56,114 nucleotides of DNA from Bacteroidales bacterium (GCA_017546585.1 JAFYWC010000133.1:1-56114); one strand, 5' to 3'; counted from the stretch's first letter, positions 42,385-51,575 are shown. Notes: generated by a model not told the origin, from the letters alone. A program made the numbers and translations.

Positions 42385-42392
42385 CAAATATA
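42385..42392 (-). promoter_or_regulatory. -7 promoter box of the deoR gene
   Basis: TATATTTG on the minus strand, 28 bases before the ATG at 42357. The operator-like repeats at 42412-42441 begin about 20 bases upstream of it, so autoregulation is likely. Confidence 0.6.
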
Positions 42393-42411
42393 GGTTTTTT
42401 TATCCGTCATT

Positions 42412-42441
42412 TCAAAACATATCAAAACACTTCGAAACACA
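42412..42441. promoter_or_regulatory. Three phased 10-bp repeats, candidate DeoR operator
   Basis: TCAAAACATA, TCAAAACACT and TCGAAACACA follow one another without a gap (starts 42412, 42422, 42432). The exact 10-base period puts them on one face of the helix. Part matches the agaS operator at 40939. Confidence 0.65.
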
Positions 42442-42518
42442 TTTAAAAACGGGCCGATTTCGCCCTTAATACTCTGACTTATTGACAGATAATATCATTC
42501 AATCTATCAGCCCTCATC

Positions 42519-42556
42519 TTTCGAAGAAAATATTCTTCAAAAGAATCGAAAGTTTC
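42519..42556. promoter_or_regulatory. Operator-like repeats in front of the pfkB operon
   Basis: TCGAAGAAAA (42521), TCAAAAGAAT (42537) and TCGAAAGTTT (42546) carry a related TCRAAA core, and GAAGAA/TTCTTC forms a palindrome. They lie just upstream of, and overlap, the -33 region of the promoter at 42571. Weaker than the repeats at 42412. Confidence 0.4.
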
Positions 42557-42570
42557 ATAAAACAAACTGC

Positions 42571-42578
42571 TATATTTG
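42571..42578 (+). promoter_or_regulatory. -7 promoter box of the pfkB-GH36-GH109-nahK operon
   Basis: TATATTTG; the start site would be about 42585, some 33 bases before the pfkB ATG at 42618. Confidence 0.65.
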
Positions 42579-42617
42579 CGTGATTACACTTATAACTATA
42601 TAACCACATCTACTGAA

Positions 42618-43571
42618 ATGAGAAAATTCGACATCGCCGCAATCGGCGAACTCAACGTAGACATCATCCTCAACGGAATCGAGTCTGAACCAGAGATCGG
42701 CAAGGAGAAATTCGCGTCCGATATGATCGTTACATTGGGCAGCAGCACCGCAATCTTCGCGGCAAACGCAGCCTCTCTCGGAAGCAAGGTCTGCTTCGTG
42801 GGAATGACCGGAAACGATATGTTCGGCAACCTCGTGTCAGAGTCTCTTCAGGCAAAGGGTGTAGACACATCATACCTTATCCGCAACGACAAGACTGCTA
42901 CCGGAGCTACAATCTGTATGAGCTACGGCGAGGACAGAGCGAACCTGACATATCAGGGAGCGATGGACGTTATGGGATATGACGACATCGACCTCAGCGT
43001 ATTCGAAAACACAAAGCACATCCACCTTTCATCACTCTTTATGCAGAGCGCCCTTCTCAAGGACGTTCACAAGGTGCTTGCAAAGGCTGCCGAGAACGGT
43101 GTGACCGTATCGCTCGACACCCAGTGGGACCCTGTGGAGAAGTGGGAGATGGACTGGAAGAAGGTCCTTCCTCAGGTAACAGTGTTCCTTCCTAACGAGA
43201 AGGAGCTTATGGCACTTACCGGCACAGCCGACGTGGAGGAGGCGATCGCTGCCGTACAGCCTTACCTCGGAGGTGCAATGGTCGTGAAGATGGGTTCGAA
43301 GGGTTCTCTTCTCGTGAAGAAGGACGGTTCACGCAACTTCCTCGCATCATTCCTCAACAAGGAGGTGGTTGACGCGATCGGAGCAGGCGACAGCTTCAAC
43401 TCAGGCTTCATCAGCGCATTCGTCGCAGGTCATCCGCTCGAGGACTGCCAGCGCAACGGCAACCTCACAGGAGCGATCAACACTACTGCCGCAGGCGGAA
43501 CAGGCGCATTCACATCGCGCCAGGCTGCCGAGACAGTTGCAAAGGAGAAATTCAACGTAGAACTACTATAA
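42618..43571 (+). CDS. PfkB-family sugar kinase
   Basis: 317 residues from ATG 42618; the earlier in-frame ATG at 42576 lies in the -7 box. IAAIGELNVDIILNG opens the ribokinase fold; the catalytic base Asp258 is in DAIGAGDSFNSGF. Family members phosphorylate tagatose-6-P, fructose-6-P, ribose or other sugars. With AgaS and KbaZ in the same locus, tagatose-6-phosphate kinase is the best guess; a sugar kinase acting on released GalNAc is the main alternative. First gene of a four-gene operon, three bases before the GH36-like gene. Confidence 0.88.
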   Translation: MRKFDIAAIGELNVDIILNGIESEPEIGKEKFASDMIVTLGSSTAIFAANAASLGSKVCFVGMTGNDMFGNLVSESLQAKGVDTSYLIRNDKTATGATICMSYGEDRANLTYQGAMDVMGYDDIDLSVFENTKHIHLSSLFMQSALLKDVHKVLAKAAENGVTVSLDTQWDPVEKWEMDWKKVLPQVTVFLPNEKELMALTGTADVEEAIAAVQPYLGGAMVVKMGSKGSLLVKKDGSRNFLASFLNKEVVDAIGAGDSFNSGFISAFVAGHPLEDCQRNGNLTGAINTTAAGGTGAFTSRQAAETVAKEKFNVELL

Positions 43572-43574
43572 ATT

Positions 43575-45602
43575 ATGAGAGCTTTGTATCTTATCCCTGC
43601 TGCCCTTCTGCTTCTCAGCGGATGTATGGGCACAAAGATCGAGAGCGGCGACCTTACCCTCAAGATCGACGGCAAGATGCACTTCAAGGTGGAGTCTTCC
43701 GCTCCAGGTGCACAGGCATATTACAACGGGTATCAGGCTGCTGATGTTCTCGTGGCTGACGAGGCCGTGATCGAGGACTGGAAGGTCAGGAAGGTGACCA
43801 AGGCGGCCGACGAGAACGGTACCACCTACACAATCACAGGACAGTGGAAGAAGGACGGCTATGACATCGAGAAGATCCTCACTGTGAAGACAGTGAACGG
43901 CTTCGAGGGTATGGTGCTGACAAACAGCGAGTACATCAACCACTCTGACAAGGTCCTTACTGTAAAGGCTATGGAGTCAAACAAGCTCAGAGTCGCTTCT
44001 GAGGAGACTCTCTGGTCATTCCAGCCGACTTCGACAGCACGTCGCGACGACTGGATCCTTCCGGTGGAGGAGAGCTTCTACCAGAAGAACTATCTCGGTA
44101 TGAACAACACCGACTACGGCGGAGGTATCCCTATGGTGACTCTCTGGAGACGCGACGCGAACCTTTCAGTAGGTCTCGTGGAGCCTAACCTCAAGCTCGT
44201 TTCAATGCCGGTAAAGAAGGTCCGCTACGAGGACTACACAACTATGTCCCTTCTCCACGAGTTCGAGTATCCTGAGGAGATGGCACAGGGTGACACACTC
44301 CAGACCTGGAACCAGTTCATCTCTGTAGGCAAGGGCGACTTCTTCGCTCCTCTCAGCCAGTTCTCGAAGTATATGGAGGCATATGCAGGCTATGTTCCTC
44401 AGGCATCTGAGCCGGAGGCATTCGAGGCCGTATGGTGCGCTTGGGGATATGAGAGAACATTCACTGTGAACGAGGTTCTCGGTACACTCCCTAAGGTGAA
44501 GGAACTCGGATTCAAGTGGGTGGACGTGGACGACGGTTTCCAGATCGCAGAGGGTGACTGGGAGACCAACTCACGTTTCAACGGAACAAAGGATATGAGA
44601 CGCATCACAGATGCGATCCACTCATATGGCCTGAAGGCAAAGCTCTGGTGGGCTCCGCTTGCGGCTGACCCTGACACAAGAGCAGTGCACAACCATCCTG
44701 AGATGGTGCTTATGGACTACCAGGGTGCTCCTGAGTACATCACCTGGTGGGACAGTTGGTATCTTTCACCAGTGAACGATGCGACCCGCAAGTATACTGT
44801 CGACCTCGTTGACAGATTCATCGACGAGTGGGGCTTCGACGGCCTCAAGCTCGACGGCCAGCACCTCAACTGCTGTCTTCCTGACCACAACCCTCACAGC
44901 CACCTCGAGTATCCTGAGGAGGCGGTAGAGAACCTCCCTGAGTTCTTCGAGGACATCTTCAACAGAGCACGCGAGATCAAGCCTTATTCTGTGATCCAGA
45001 TCTGCCCTTGCGGTTGCGCTATGAACTTCTTCCTTACTCCGCATATGAACCAGGCTGTGGCATCAGACCCTACATCAAGCGCCCAGATCCGTATGAAGCG
45101 TAAGGTTTACGGAGCGATGGTTCCTGATATGGCATTCTACGCAGACCACATCGAGCTCAGCGACGACGAGAACGACTACGGTACTCAGATCGGTATCGGC
45201 GGTGTGATCGGTTCGAAGTTCACTTGGCCTAAGCCAAACCCTAACGTGAAGGGCGACGGCTACATCCTCACTCCTGAGAAGGAGGCTCTCCTCAAGAAGT
45301 GGGTTGCGATCTACAACGACAAGATGCTCTCAAGAGGCGAGTACCTCAACCTCTACGACATCCGTTTCGATCTTCCTGAGACTCACGTAATCGCTAAGGA
45401 CGGCGCAATGTACTATGCATTCTACGCTGAGGCTTGGAACGGCGAGCAGGTAGAGCTCAGAGGCCTTGAGAAGGGTGTAAGCTATGTGGTTACAGAGTAC
45501 ACTACAGAGGAGCAGAAGACTTACACTGTAGACGGTTCAAACCCTTACATCTACCCTACATTCGAGAGAGACTACCTCATCGAGGTGAGACCAGCAGAGT
45601 AA
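43575..45602 (+). CDS. GH36-like alpha-galactosidase/alpha-GalNAcase lipoprotein
   Basis: 675 residues, lipobox LLSGC (Cys17). An N-terminal beta-sandwich of about 270 residues precedes a TIM barrel with WVDVDDGFQIAEGDW (315-329), the nucleophile Asp427 in FDGLKLDGQHLN, and the probable acid/base Asp498 in AVASDPTSSAQIRMK. These positions follow GH36/GH27 (clan GH-D). The barrel holds CPCGCAMNFF before the acid/base. It would remove terminal alpha-linked Gal or GalNAc in the envelope. Next to GH109, so the two may act on blood-group-B and -A-like ends respectively; that pairing is inference. Confidence 0.82.
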   Translation: MRALYLIPAALLLLSGCMGTKIESGDLTLKIDGKMHFKVESSAPGAQAYYNGYQAADVLVADEAVIEDWKVRKVTKAADENGTTYTITGQWKKDGYDIEKILTVKTVNGFEGMVLTNSEYINHSDKVLTVKAMESNKLRVASEETLWSFQPTSTARRDDWILPVEESFYQKNYLGMNNTDYGGGIPMVTLWRRDANLSVGLVEPNLKLVSMPVKKVRYEDYTTMSLLHEFEYPEEMAQGDTLQTWNQFISVGKGDFFAPLSQFSKYMEAYAGYVPQASEPEAFEAVWCAWGYERTFTVNEVLGTLPKVKELGFKWVDVDDGFQIAEGDWETNSRFNGTKDMRRITDAIHSYGLKAKLWWAPLAADPDTRAVHNHPEMVLMDYQGAPEYITWWDSWYLSPVNDATRKYTVDLVDRFIDEWGFDGLKLDGQHLNCCLPDHNPHSHLEYPEEAVENLPEFFEDIFNRAREIKPYSVIQICPCGCAMNFFLTPHMNQAVASDPTSSAQIRMKRKVYGAMVPDMAFYADHIELSDDENDYGTQIGIGGVIGSKFTWPKPNPNVKGDGYILTPEKEALLKKWVAIYNDKMLSRGEYLNLYDIRFDLPETHVIAKDGAMYYAFYAEAWNGEQVELRGLEKGVSYVVTEYTTEEQKTYTVDGSNPYIYPTFERDYLIEVRPAE

Positions 45603-45635
45603 CATACTACGCAAATCAATAACACTTATAACGAT

Positions 45636-47060
45636 ATGAAAAAGATTTTTGGATTGATTATTGCTGCAGCGGCTGCATTGCTCTGCACAATGTCTTGCTG
45701 CAACTGCGGTGACGAGTATGGCTATGTCATCAAGAACGGAGTTGCTGTGTACAACACACCTGCACGTCCGGCTGACCAGGTGTCAATGATCGGCTTCGCT
45801 GTAGAGCCTATCGAGACTGTAAGAGTAGGTTTCATCGGCCTCGGCGACAGAGGTGACGGTGCTGTAAACCGCTTCACTTACATCGACGGAGTAGAGATCG
45901 TTGCTCTCTGCGACATCGAGGAGGACAGAGTAAACGATATGCAGAAGCTTCTCGCTGAGCGCGGAAAGCCTGCTGCTGACGCTTACTTCGGAAGCAGAGA
46001 CGCTTGGAAGGAGATGTGCCAGAGAGAGGACATCGACCTCGTTTACATCGTCACTGACTGGGAAATGCACACTCCTATGGCTGTTTACGCTATGGAGCAG
46101 GGCAAGCACGTTGCCATCGAGGTGCCTGCTACAACTTCTATCGCAGAGTGCTGGCAGCTCGTGAACACTGCAGAGAGAACTCAGCGTCACTGTATGATGC
46201 TTGAGAACTGTGTGTACGACTTCTTCGAGCTCACTACCCTCAATATGGCTCAGCAGGGTCTCTTCGGTGAGATCATCCACGCTGAGGGTGCTTACATCCA
46301 CAACCTCGATCCATATTGGAAGAACTACTACGAGGGCTGGAGATATCACTTCAACAAGAAGCATCGCGGTGACGTTTACCCTACACACGGCCTCGGCCCT
46401 GCTTGCCAGGTTCTCAACATCCACAGAGGTGACAAGATGAACACTCTCATCTCTATGGACACAAAGGCATTCAACGGTCTTAAGGTTGCTGAGCAGTTCG
46501 GCGAGACTGAGTATGCAAACGGTGACCACACCATCACTCTCATCCAGACTGAGAAGGGTAAGATCATCGAGATCCAGCACAACGTAGTTACTCCACGTCC
46601 TTACAACCGTATGTATCAGGTTGAGGGTACTGAGGGATTCGCAAACAAGTATCCTAACGAGGGCTACTCTATCCGCACTGAGGGCCGCAACTTTGACGAG
46701 CAGAAGGCAGTTGACGATCTTACAGGTTCAGCAAGCGACGGTGAGGCTTACCTCAGCAACGAGGTTCGCGACGCTCTTATGGAGCAGTACAAGCACCCTA
46801 TCGCACGCGACATCGAGGAGAAGGCTAAGCAGGTAGGCGGACACGGCGGTATGGACTTCATTATGGACTACCGTCTCATCTACTGCCTCCAGAACGGTCT
46901 TCCACTTGACCAGGACGTTTACGATGCTGCAGAGTGGTCTTGCCTCGGCGAGCTCACAAGAGTATCTATCGAGAACGGCAACATCCCTGTCGTAATGCCA
47001 GACTTCACACGTGGTGACTGGAACAAGCTTGACGGACTTACACTTGCAATCAAGAAATAA
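45636..47060 (+). CDS. GH109 alpha-N-acetylgalactosaminidase, lipoprotein
   Basis: 474 residues, Gfo/Idh/MocA fold. Signal with lipobox TMSC (Cys21) puts it in the envelope. NAD binding is at RVGFIGLGDRGDGAVNRF (63-80). KHVAIEVPATTS, VYPTHGLGPACQVLNIHRGD and QVGGHGGMDFIMDYRL are hallmark segments of GH109, which uses tightly bound NAD to cleave alpha-GalNAc by a redox-elimination route. GH109 includes the blood-group-A-cleaving enzymes. Downstream of the GH36-like gene and two bases before the NahK-like kinase, which can phosphorylate the released GalNAc. Confidence 0.9.
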   Translation: MKKIFGLIIAAAAALLCTMSCCNCGDEYGYVIKNGVAVYNTPARPADQVSMIGFAVEPIETVRVGFIGLGDRGDGAVNRFTYIDGVEIVALCDIEEDRVNDMQKLLAERGKPAADAYFGSRDAWKEMCQREDIDLVYIVTDWEMHTPMAVYAMEQGKHVAIEVPATTSIAECWQLVNTAERTQRHCMMLENCVYDFFELTTLNMAQQGLFGEIIHAEGAYIHNLDPYWKNYYEGWRYHFNKKHRGDVYPTHGLGPACQVLNIHRGDKMNTLISMDTKAFNGLKVAEQFGETEYANGDHTITLIQTEKGKIIEIQHNVVTPRPYNRMYQVEGTEGFANKYPNEGYSIRTEGRNFDEQKAVDDLTGSASDGEAYLSNEVRDALMEQYKHPIARDIEEKAKQVGGHGGMDFIMDYRLIYCLQNGLPLDQDVYDAAEWSCLGELTRVSIENGNIPVVMPDFTRGDWNKLDGLTLAIKK

Positions 47061-47062
47061 AG

Positions 47063-48133
47063 ATGAAAGAGAGACTTCTTAATATCGCCCTCCAGTTCGA
47101 CCTGGAGGGTGTTATCGCTGAAATCAAGCCGCTTGGCGAGGGTTTCATCAACGACACATTCGTAATCAAGACTGAGGGTGAGGCTCCTAACTACATCCTT
47201 CAGCGCAAGAACCACATCATCTTCCCTGACGTTCCGGGTATGATGGAGAACATCAAGGCTGTCACTGAGCACATCAAGGCTAAGGTTGCAGATCCTCTTC
47301 GCGAGACTCTCACAGTCGTTCCTGCAAAGGACGGCAAGCTTTATGTCCAGGACGGCGAGAACTACTGGGCTGTATGTCTCTTCATTCCTGACACAACTTC
47401 TCCGGTTCGTGCAGACACTCCTGAGCTTGCATACCAGGGCGGTCTCGGAACAGGTCGTTTCCAGGCTCTTCTCGCAGACTTCACACAGCCTCTCAACGAG
47501 ACTATCAAGGGCTTCCACAACATCCGCTGGAGATTCCAGCAGTGGGACGAGACTATCGCAGCTGACCCGGTAGGTCGCGTTGCAGAGCTCGCAGAGGAGA
47601 TCTCTTGGATCGAGTCCCGCAGAAAGGAGATGCTTGATTTCTGGTCACTCGTTGAGGACGGAACCATTCCAATGCACGTTACTCACAACGACACCAAGAT
47701 CAGCAACATCCTCTTCAACAAGGCAGACGGAAGTATGCTCTGTATGATCGACCTCGACACTGTTATGTCTTCTACTTCATTGAACGACTTCGGTGACGCT
47801 ATCCGTTCATACACCAACACCGGTGCTGAGGACGACAAGAACCTCGACAACGTAGAGATGAGTATGGAGATGTTCAAGGCTTATGCAGAGGGTTACCTCC
47901 ACGAGCAGAAGGCATCTATGGTTCAGAGCGAGCTTGACTGGCTTGCTTTCTCTGCAAGATATATCACTTTCGAGCAGGTACTCCGCTTCCTTATGGACTA
48001 CATCGACGGTGACAAGTACTACAAGACTGCTTACCCTGAGCACAATCTCGTGCGTACACACGCTCAGTACAAGCTCCTCCAGAGTATGGAGCGCCAGTAC
48101 GAGCAGATGTGCGAGGTTATCAAGAGCATCTAA
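47063..48133 (+). CDS. nahK: Aminoglycoside-phosphotransferase-fold kinase, NahK-like
   Basis: 356 residues. PLGEGFINDTFVIKTE is the glycine-rich loop; the catalytic Asp210 is in THNDTKISNILF and the metal Asp in MIDLDTVM (230-232). The family includes N-acetylhexosamine 1-kinase (NahK/LnpB) of the lacto-/galacto-N-biose pathway, which makes GalNAc-1-P and GlcNAc-1-P. Adjacent to GH109, a GalNAc-releasing enzyme, and with nucleotidyltransferase and galE elsewhere in the cluster. The family is clear; the 1-kinase activity is likely but not proven. Confidence 0.8.
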   Translation: MKERLLNIALQFDLEGVIAEIKPLGEGFINDTFVIKTEGEAPNYILQRKNHIIFPDVPGMMENIKAVTEHIKAKVADPLRETLTVVPAKDGKLYVQDGENYWAVCLFIPDTTSPVRADTPELAYQGGLGTGRFQALLADFTQPLNETIKGFHNIRWRFQQWDETIAADPVGRVAELAEEISWIESRRKEMLDFWSLVEDGTIPMHVTHNDTKISNILFNKADGSMLCMIDLDTVMSSTSLNDFGDAIRSYTNTGAEDDKNLDNVEMSMEMFKAYAEGYLHEQKASMVQSELDWLAFSARYITFEQVLRFLMDYIDGDKYYKTAYPEHNLVRTHAQYKLLQSMERQYEQMCEVIKSI

Positions 48134-48183
48134 TCGTTCCTCGTTCGCTGATGTCTGCGGACATCAAGCACGATATATACTGA

Positions 48184-48230
48184 AAACCGTGGCAGATCCG
48201 ACCTTCGAGGTGGGTATCTGCCACGGTTTT
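48184..48230. terminator. Bidirectional terminator after the NahK-like gene
   Basis: AAACCGTGGCAGAT pairs with ATCTGCCACGGTTT, the stem running on with some mismatches around a TTCG loop, and a T-run follows on the plus strand. It ends the pfkB operon and may also serve the convergent DUF456 gene. Confidence 0.85.
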
Positions 48231-48259
48231 GCTATGTTTCCGTAGACGATGTCTGCAGA

Positions 48260-48736
48260 TTAGAATGCGAAGATGATGATCTTCCACATAATGATGCAGG
48301 AGACGATGGTCTTGAGACCTGTTCCTGTGATGAAGCCGAGGAAGGAGCCGACAGCGGCTTTGAGGGCTTCGCCTGCTGACTTCTTGCCCCAGTAGAGTTC
48401 CGAGAGGAACGCTCCGAGGAAGGAGCCGAGGATCATTCCGACCGGAGTGAAGATGATGCCGAGTATGAGGCCGGCCATAGCGCCGCGTTCAGCGTAGCGG
48501 CTGCCGCCGGTGGCCTTGGTGAAGTACATCGGTACCAAGTAGTCGACGATCGACACTACGACCATAATGACGCCCCAGATGATCAATGCCTTGAGGGGCA
48601 TTTCTTCCGGTCCCCACAGATAAAGGAGCAAAAGACCGACCCAGCTGATCGGCGGACCAGGCAATCCCGGAAGAATGCTTCCGGTGATTCCTATCGCTCC
48701 CGCCAGTATCGCCAATATTATAATTACTGTTTCCAT
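48260..48736 (-). CDS. DUF456 membrane protein
   Basis: 158 residues, nearly all hydrophobic, with about four membrane segments. ITGSILPGLPGPPISW is the family's N-terminal motif, and GAMAGLILGIIFTPVGMILGSFLGAFLSEL is typical of DUF456. Function unknown. One base after the Xaa-Pro aminopeptidase gene, so it is its operon partner. Confidence 0.85.
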   Translation of the reverse strand: METVIIILAILAGAIGITGSILPGLPGPPISWVGLLLLYLWGPEEMPLKALIIWGVIMVVVSIVDYLVPMYFTKATGGSRYAERGAMAGLILGIIFTPVGMILGSFLGAFLSELYWGKKSAGEALKAAVGSFLGFITGTGLKTIVSCIIMWKIIIFAF

Positions 48737-48737
48737 A

Positions 48738-50165
48738 CTATTCCTGAGCCATAATGTCTTCGATGTCGGAAGAGAGGATCGGGAGGCGGTGAGGGCCGAG
48801 GCGACGGGCGCCGTCAGCGGTCACGAGGATGTCATCCTCGAGACGGATGCCTCCGAAGTCATAGTAGCCTGCCAGCTTCTCGTAATTCACGAATCCCTTG
48901 TCGGTACCCTCTCTCTTCCACTGCTCGATGAGCGCCGGAATGAAGTAGAGACCAGGCTCGTCAGTGATCACGTGACCAGGCTCGAGACGACGTGCCATTC
49001 TGAGGTTGCCAAGTCCGAGAAGCGGATGACGCTTCTGGTCCTCTGCATATCCTACATAGTTCTCCCCGAGATCCTCCATATCGTGCACATCCATACCCAT
49101 ATTGTGGCCAAGTCCGTGCGGCATAAAGAGGCCTGAGATTCCCAATGGAAGCATCTCGTCCACATCTCCGCGCACGAGATCCAATGCCTTGAGACCTTCA
49201 AGAAGGAAACGTGCTGTAGCATAGTGCACATCCCAATATGTAGTGCCAGGCTTGGTCAGGGCGAAAGCATTGTCGTTCGCCTGCTGCACGATGTCGTAGA
49301 TCTCACGCTGCTTTGTAGTGAACTTTCCGCTGCAAGGATATGTACGTGTGAAGTCCGAAGCGTAGTGTGTATTGCTCTCTGCACCTGCATCCACAACGAG
49401 CAGACGGCCCGGAGTGATGATCTGGTGGTGCGAGTGGTTGTGAAGAGTCTCTCCGTTCTGAGAAAGGATTGTAGTGAACGAAGGGCCCCATCCCTTTGAG
49501 TATGTCACGCCCTCCATACGGCCCACGATCTCCTGCTCCAGCACTCCCGGCTTACAGCCGCGACGTGCCTCCGTATGCATCCAGTAGCCGATCTCCGCAG
49601 CCTTGTCAAGCTCCTCGATCTCGCACTCCTCCTTGATCAGACGCATTGCCACAACCGACTTCACAAGCTCCTCTGAAGCACCGCCGGCAGCGACAGGTCC
49701 CACCTTGCGGACAGCCTCGCTATCGATGCCTGTGAGCTGGGAAAGCTTCATCTGGTTGTAGTATCTTGCAGGCGGGAGGAAGTGGACAGGACGTCCTGCA
49801 GCGACGGCAGCAGTCACAGCCTTATAGAAATCCGCCAACGGAGCTGTAGCGGCACAACCGATTGCAGCACCCTTTGAGGCCACTGTAGGCTGAGGACCCA
49901 TCCAGATGATGTCATCAATGTCCACATCATTTCCATAGAGGCACTCCTGAGCGCTGTCAAGGTCAAGAACAGCCGCAAACCAAGGCTCATCGATGCCCCA
50001 GTAATAGAGGAAGTTACTGTCCTGACGGAACTTATAGTCATTGCCGCGGTAGTTGGTCGCAGCATCCACATTGCCGAGGAACACAGCCACACCGTGCGCT
50101 CCCCTTGACGCCATCTGCTGAAGCAGACCGCGGCGTCTGTTTACATATACTTCTGACTGAAACAT
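48738..50165 (-). CDS. pepP: Xaa-Pro aminopeptidase (M24B)
   Basis: 475 residues, with an AMP_N domain (about 1-135) and a pita-bread catalytic domain. All five metal ligands are visible: Asp259 and Asp271 in VVDAGAESNTHYASDFTRTY, His354 in HGLGHNMGMD, Glu403 in VITDEPGLYF and Glu443 in IRLEDDILV. It removes the N-terminal residue before a proline in cytoplasmic peptides. No signal peptide. Twelve bases after the DUF4434 gene. Confidence 0.93.
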   Translation of the reverse strand: MFQSEVYVNRRRGLLQQMASRGAHGVAVFLGNVDAATNYRGNDYKFRQDSNFLYYWGIDEPWFAAVLDLDSAQECLYGNDVDIDDIIWMGPQPTVASKGAAIGCAATAPLADFYKAVTAAVAAGRPVHFLPPARYYNQMKLSQLTGIDSEAVRKVGPVAAGGASEELVKSVVAMRLIKEECEIEELDKAAEIGYWMHTEARRGCKPGVLEQEIVGRMEGVTYSKGWGPSFTTILSQNGETLHNHSHHQIITPGRLLVVDAGAESNTHYASDFTRTYPCSGKFTTKQREIYDIVQQANDNAFALTKPGTTYWDVHYATARFLLEGLKALDLVRGDVDEMLPLGISGLFMPHGLGHNMGMDVHDMEDLGENYVGYAEDQKRHPLLGLGNLRMARRLEPGHVITDEPGLYFIPALIEQWKREGTDKGFVNYEKLAGYYDFGGIRLEDDILVTADGARRLGPHRLPILSSDIEDIMAQE

Positions 50166-50177
50166 ATTGTTTTGCTT

Positions 50178-51575
50178 TTATTTTCCTGTTGTATAAATGT
50201 AGCTTTCATTCTCCACGGTAAACACGATCTTCATCTTATTGAGGCCCGAAGGTATCTCATTGAAGAATATGTGGTCCACGAAAGCATCGTGATTTGTGTT
50301 CTTCCACACCAAAGGCTCTACGGTCTCGATCAAAGTCCATTTGCGTCCCTTGGCATTTCCATAGAGCGACACCTTCACAGGAGGCACAATGCCTCTCTTG
50401 TTGTAATTCAGCATCGCCACTGTAAGCTGCTCGGCAACCGGCTCCAGCTCGATCTCGTATTTGCCGGCCTTGTATCTGGCCCAACCGCTGTCTGTCGCCT
50501 TCTCCACCGGTCCTGCATCCTCTGTGAAATACTCCTCCACCGACTTCCAGTGTGCATCTCCGCCAGTCCAGGCCATATAGTCCACATAGGCTTTTTCAGA
50601 CCAGTAAGGCTGACCCCAAGGATACTGAGATCCCGGTTTCTCGAACAATCCGCAGATGATGAACGATATGATCTTCTCCGCACCGCCTTCGGTCGCTGCG
50701 ACCATCTGGGAAAGCAGACGTGGGAACGGAGCCGGAATCAGAGCCGACTGACGATCGTTTGTACCATATTCCCAGGCAAAAGTCTCGCAGTTTGCCCACA
50801 TCTCTACACCGGTCTTGTCGTGGATCGCACGGAGTTTCTTCCAATTCTCACGAAGATTCACAAGCGGATACTTCTCACGGACACATCCGATCTCGTCCTG
50901 ATATGCGATGATGTCCACCTTGAGTCGTGAAAGTTGCTGCTCATAGCGTGGATCATCGAAATTCGAATTGAAGATTCCGTATGGGGAAATCATTATCTTA
51001 GCACCAGGAGTGAGTTCACGCGCACGTGCTGTGAGCGCATTGACGGCTTCTACAGCATAATCTGTAAGCACCGGACCAAGACAATCCTCCACAGGAAGGT
51101 ACCATCCGTAGAATGCAGGATGCTCTCCGTAAAGACCGGCAAGTTCCTCCATCATTTCGATCTGACGCGCCTTGATCTTAGGGTCGCGGAGATTGTCATC
51201 CTGGTCCTTGGCCCATCCGGTACTCATAAAGACCTTCATTCCCTGCTTGGCGGCCTCATCCATAATCGCATCCACGGGGCTCTGCCTCTCGGACGGATAA
51301 TGCCAGTCCATCAGTTTTGACGGGTAATAGGCCTTGCACTCATTTGCCACAGACATAAACACAAGATACTCCATACCCATCTCTTTCATCTCTACGATCT
51401 TTGCCGCCCACATCTGAGGGTCCGTCGCATCGATGCCGTCAGGATTTGTGTATTTATTGCGTACATCCTGGTATGGAAGGTTGATGAATGTGCCTGTAAT
51501 AGGAAGAGTCTTCTGAGCGAATGCGCCTGCGCCAGCCCAAAGAAGCATAACAACGGAAATCAGGAATTTTCTCAT
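50178..51575 (-). CDS. DUF4434 secreted protein, putative glycosidase
   Basis: 465 residues with signal peptide ending GAFAQ. The DUF4434 TIM barrel (about 25-330) starts ITGTFINLPYQDVRNKY and holds AFYGWYLPVEDCLG (Glu in the middle), VDIIAYQDEIGC and VEMWANCETFAWEYG; a beta-domain follows to the end. Members are thought to be glycosidases but no activity is known to me. It starts a three-gene operon with pepP and DUF456 from a -7 box at 51596. Whether it belongs to the nearby PUL is uncertain. Confidence 0.8.
   Translation of the reverse strand: MRKFLISVVMLLWAGAGAFAQKTLPITGTFINLPYQDVRNKYTNPDGIDATDPQMWAAKIVEMKEMGMEYLVFMSVANECKAYYPSKLMDWHYPSERQSPVDAIMDEAAKQGMKVFMSTGWAKDQDDNLRDPKIKARQIEMMEELAGLYGEHPAFYGWYLPVEDCLGPVLTDYAVEAVNALTARARELTPGAKIMISPYGIFNSNFDDPRYEQQLSRLKVDIIAYQDEIGCVREKYPLVNLRENWKKLRAIHDKTGVEMWANCETFAWEYGTNDRQSALIPAPFPRLLSQMVAATEGGAEKIISFIICGLFEKPGSQYPWGQPYWSEKAYVDYMAWTGGDAHWKSVEEYFTEDAGPVEKATDSGWARYKAGKYEIELEPVAEQLTVAMLNYNKRGIVPPVKVSLYGNAKGRKWTLIETVEPLVWKNTNHDAFVDHIFFNEIPSGLNKMKIVFTVENESYIYTTGK

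Noticed and set aside
42576-42617. Upstream start for the PfkB kinase
   Set aside because: The ATG at 42576 overlaps the -7 box; family proteins start at MRKFDIAAIGE.
45783-46580. 265-codon open frame opposite GH109
   Set aside because: Serine/leucine/valine-rich shadow of a real gene with full GH109 motifs.
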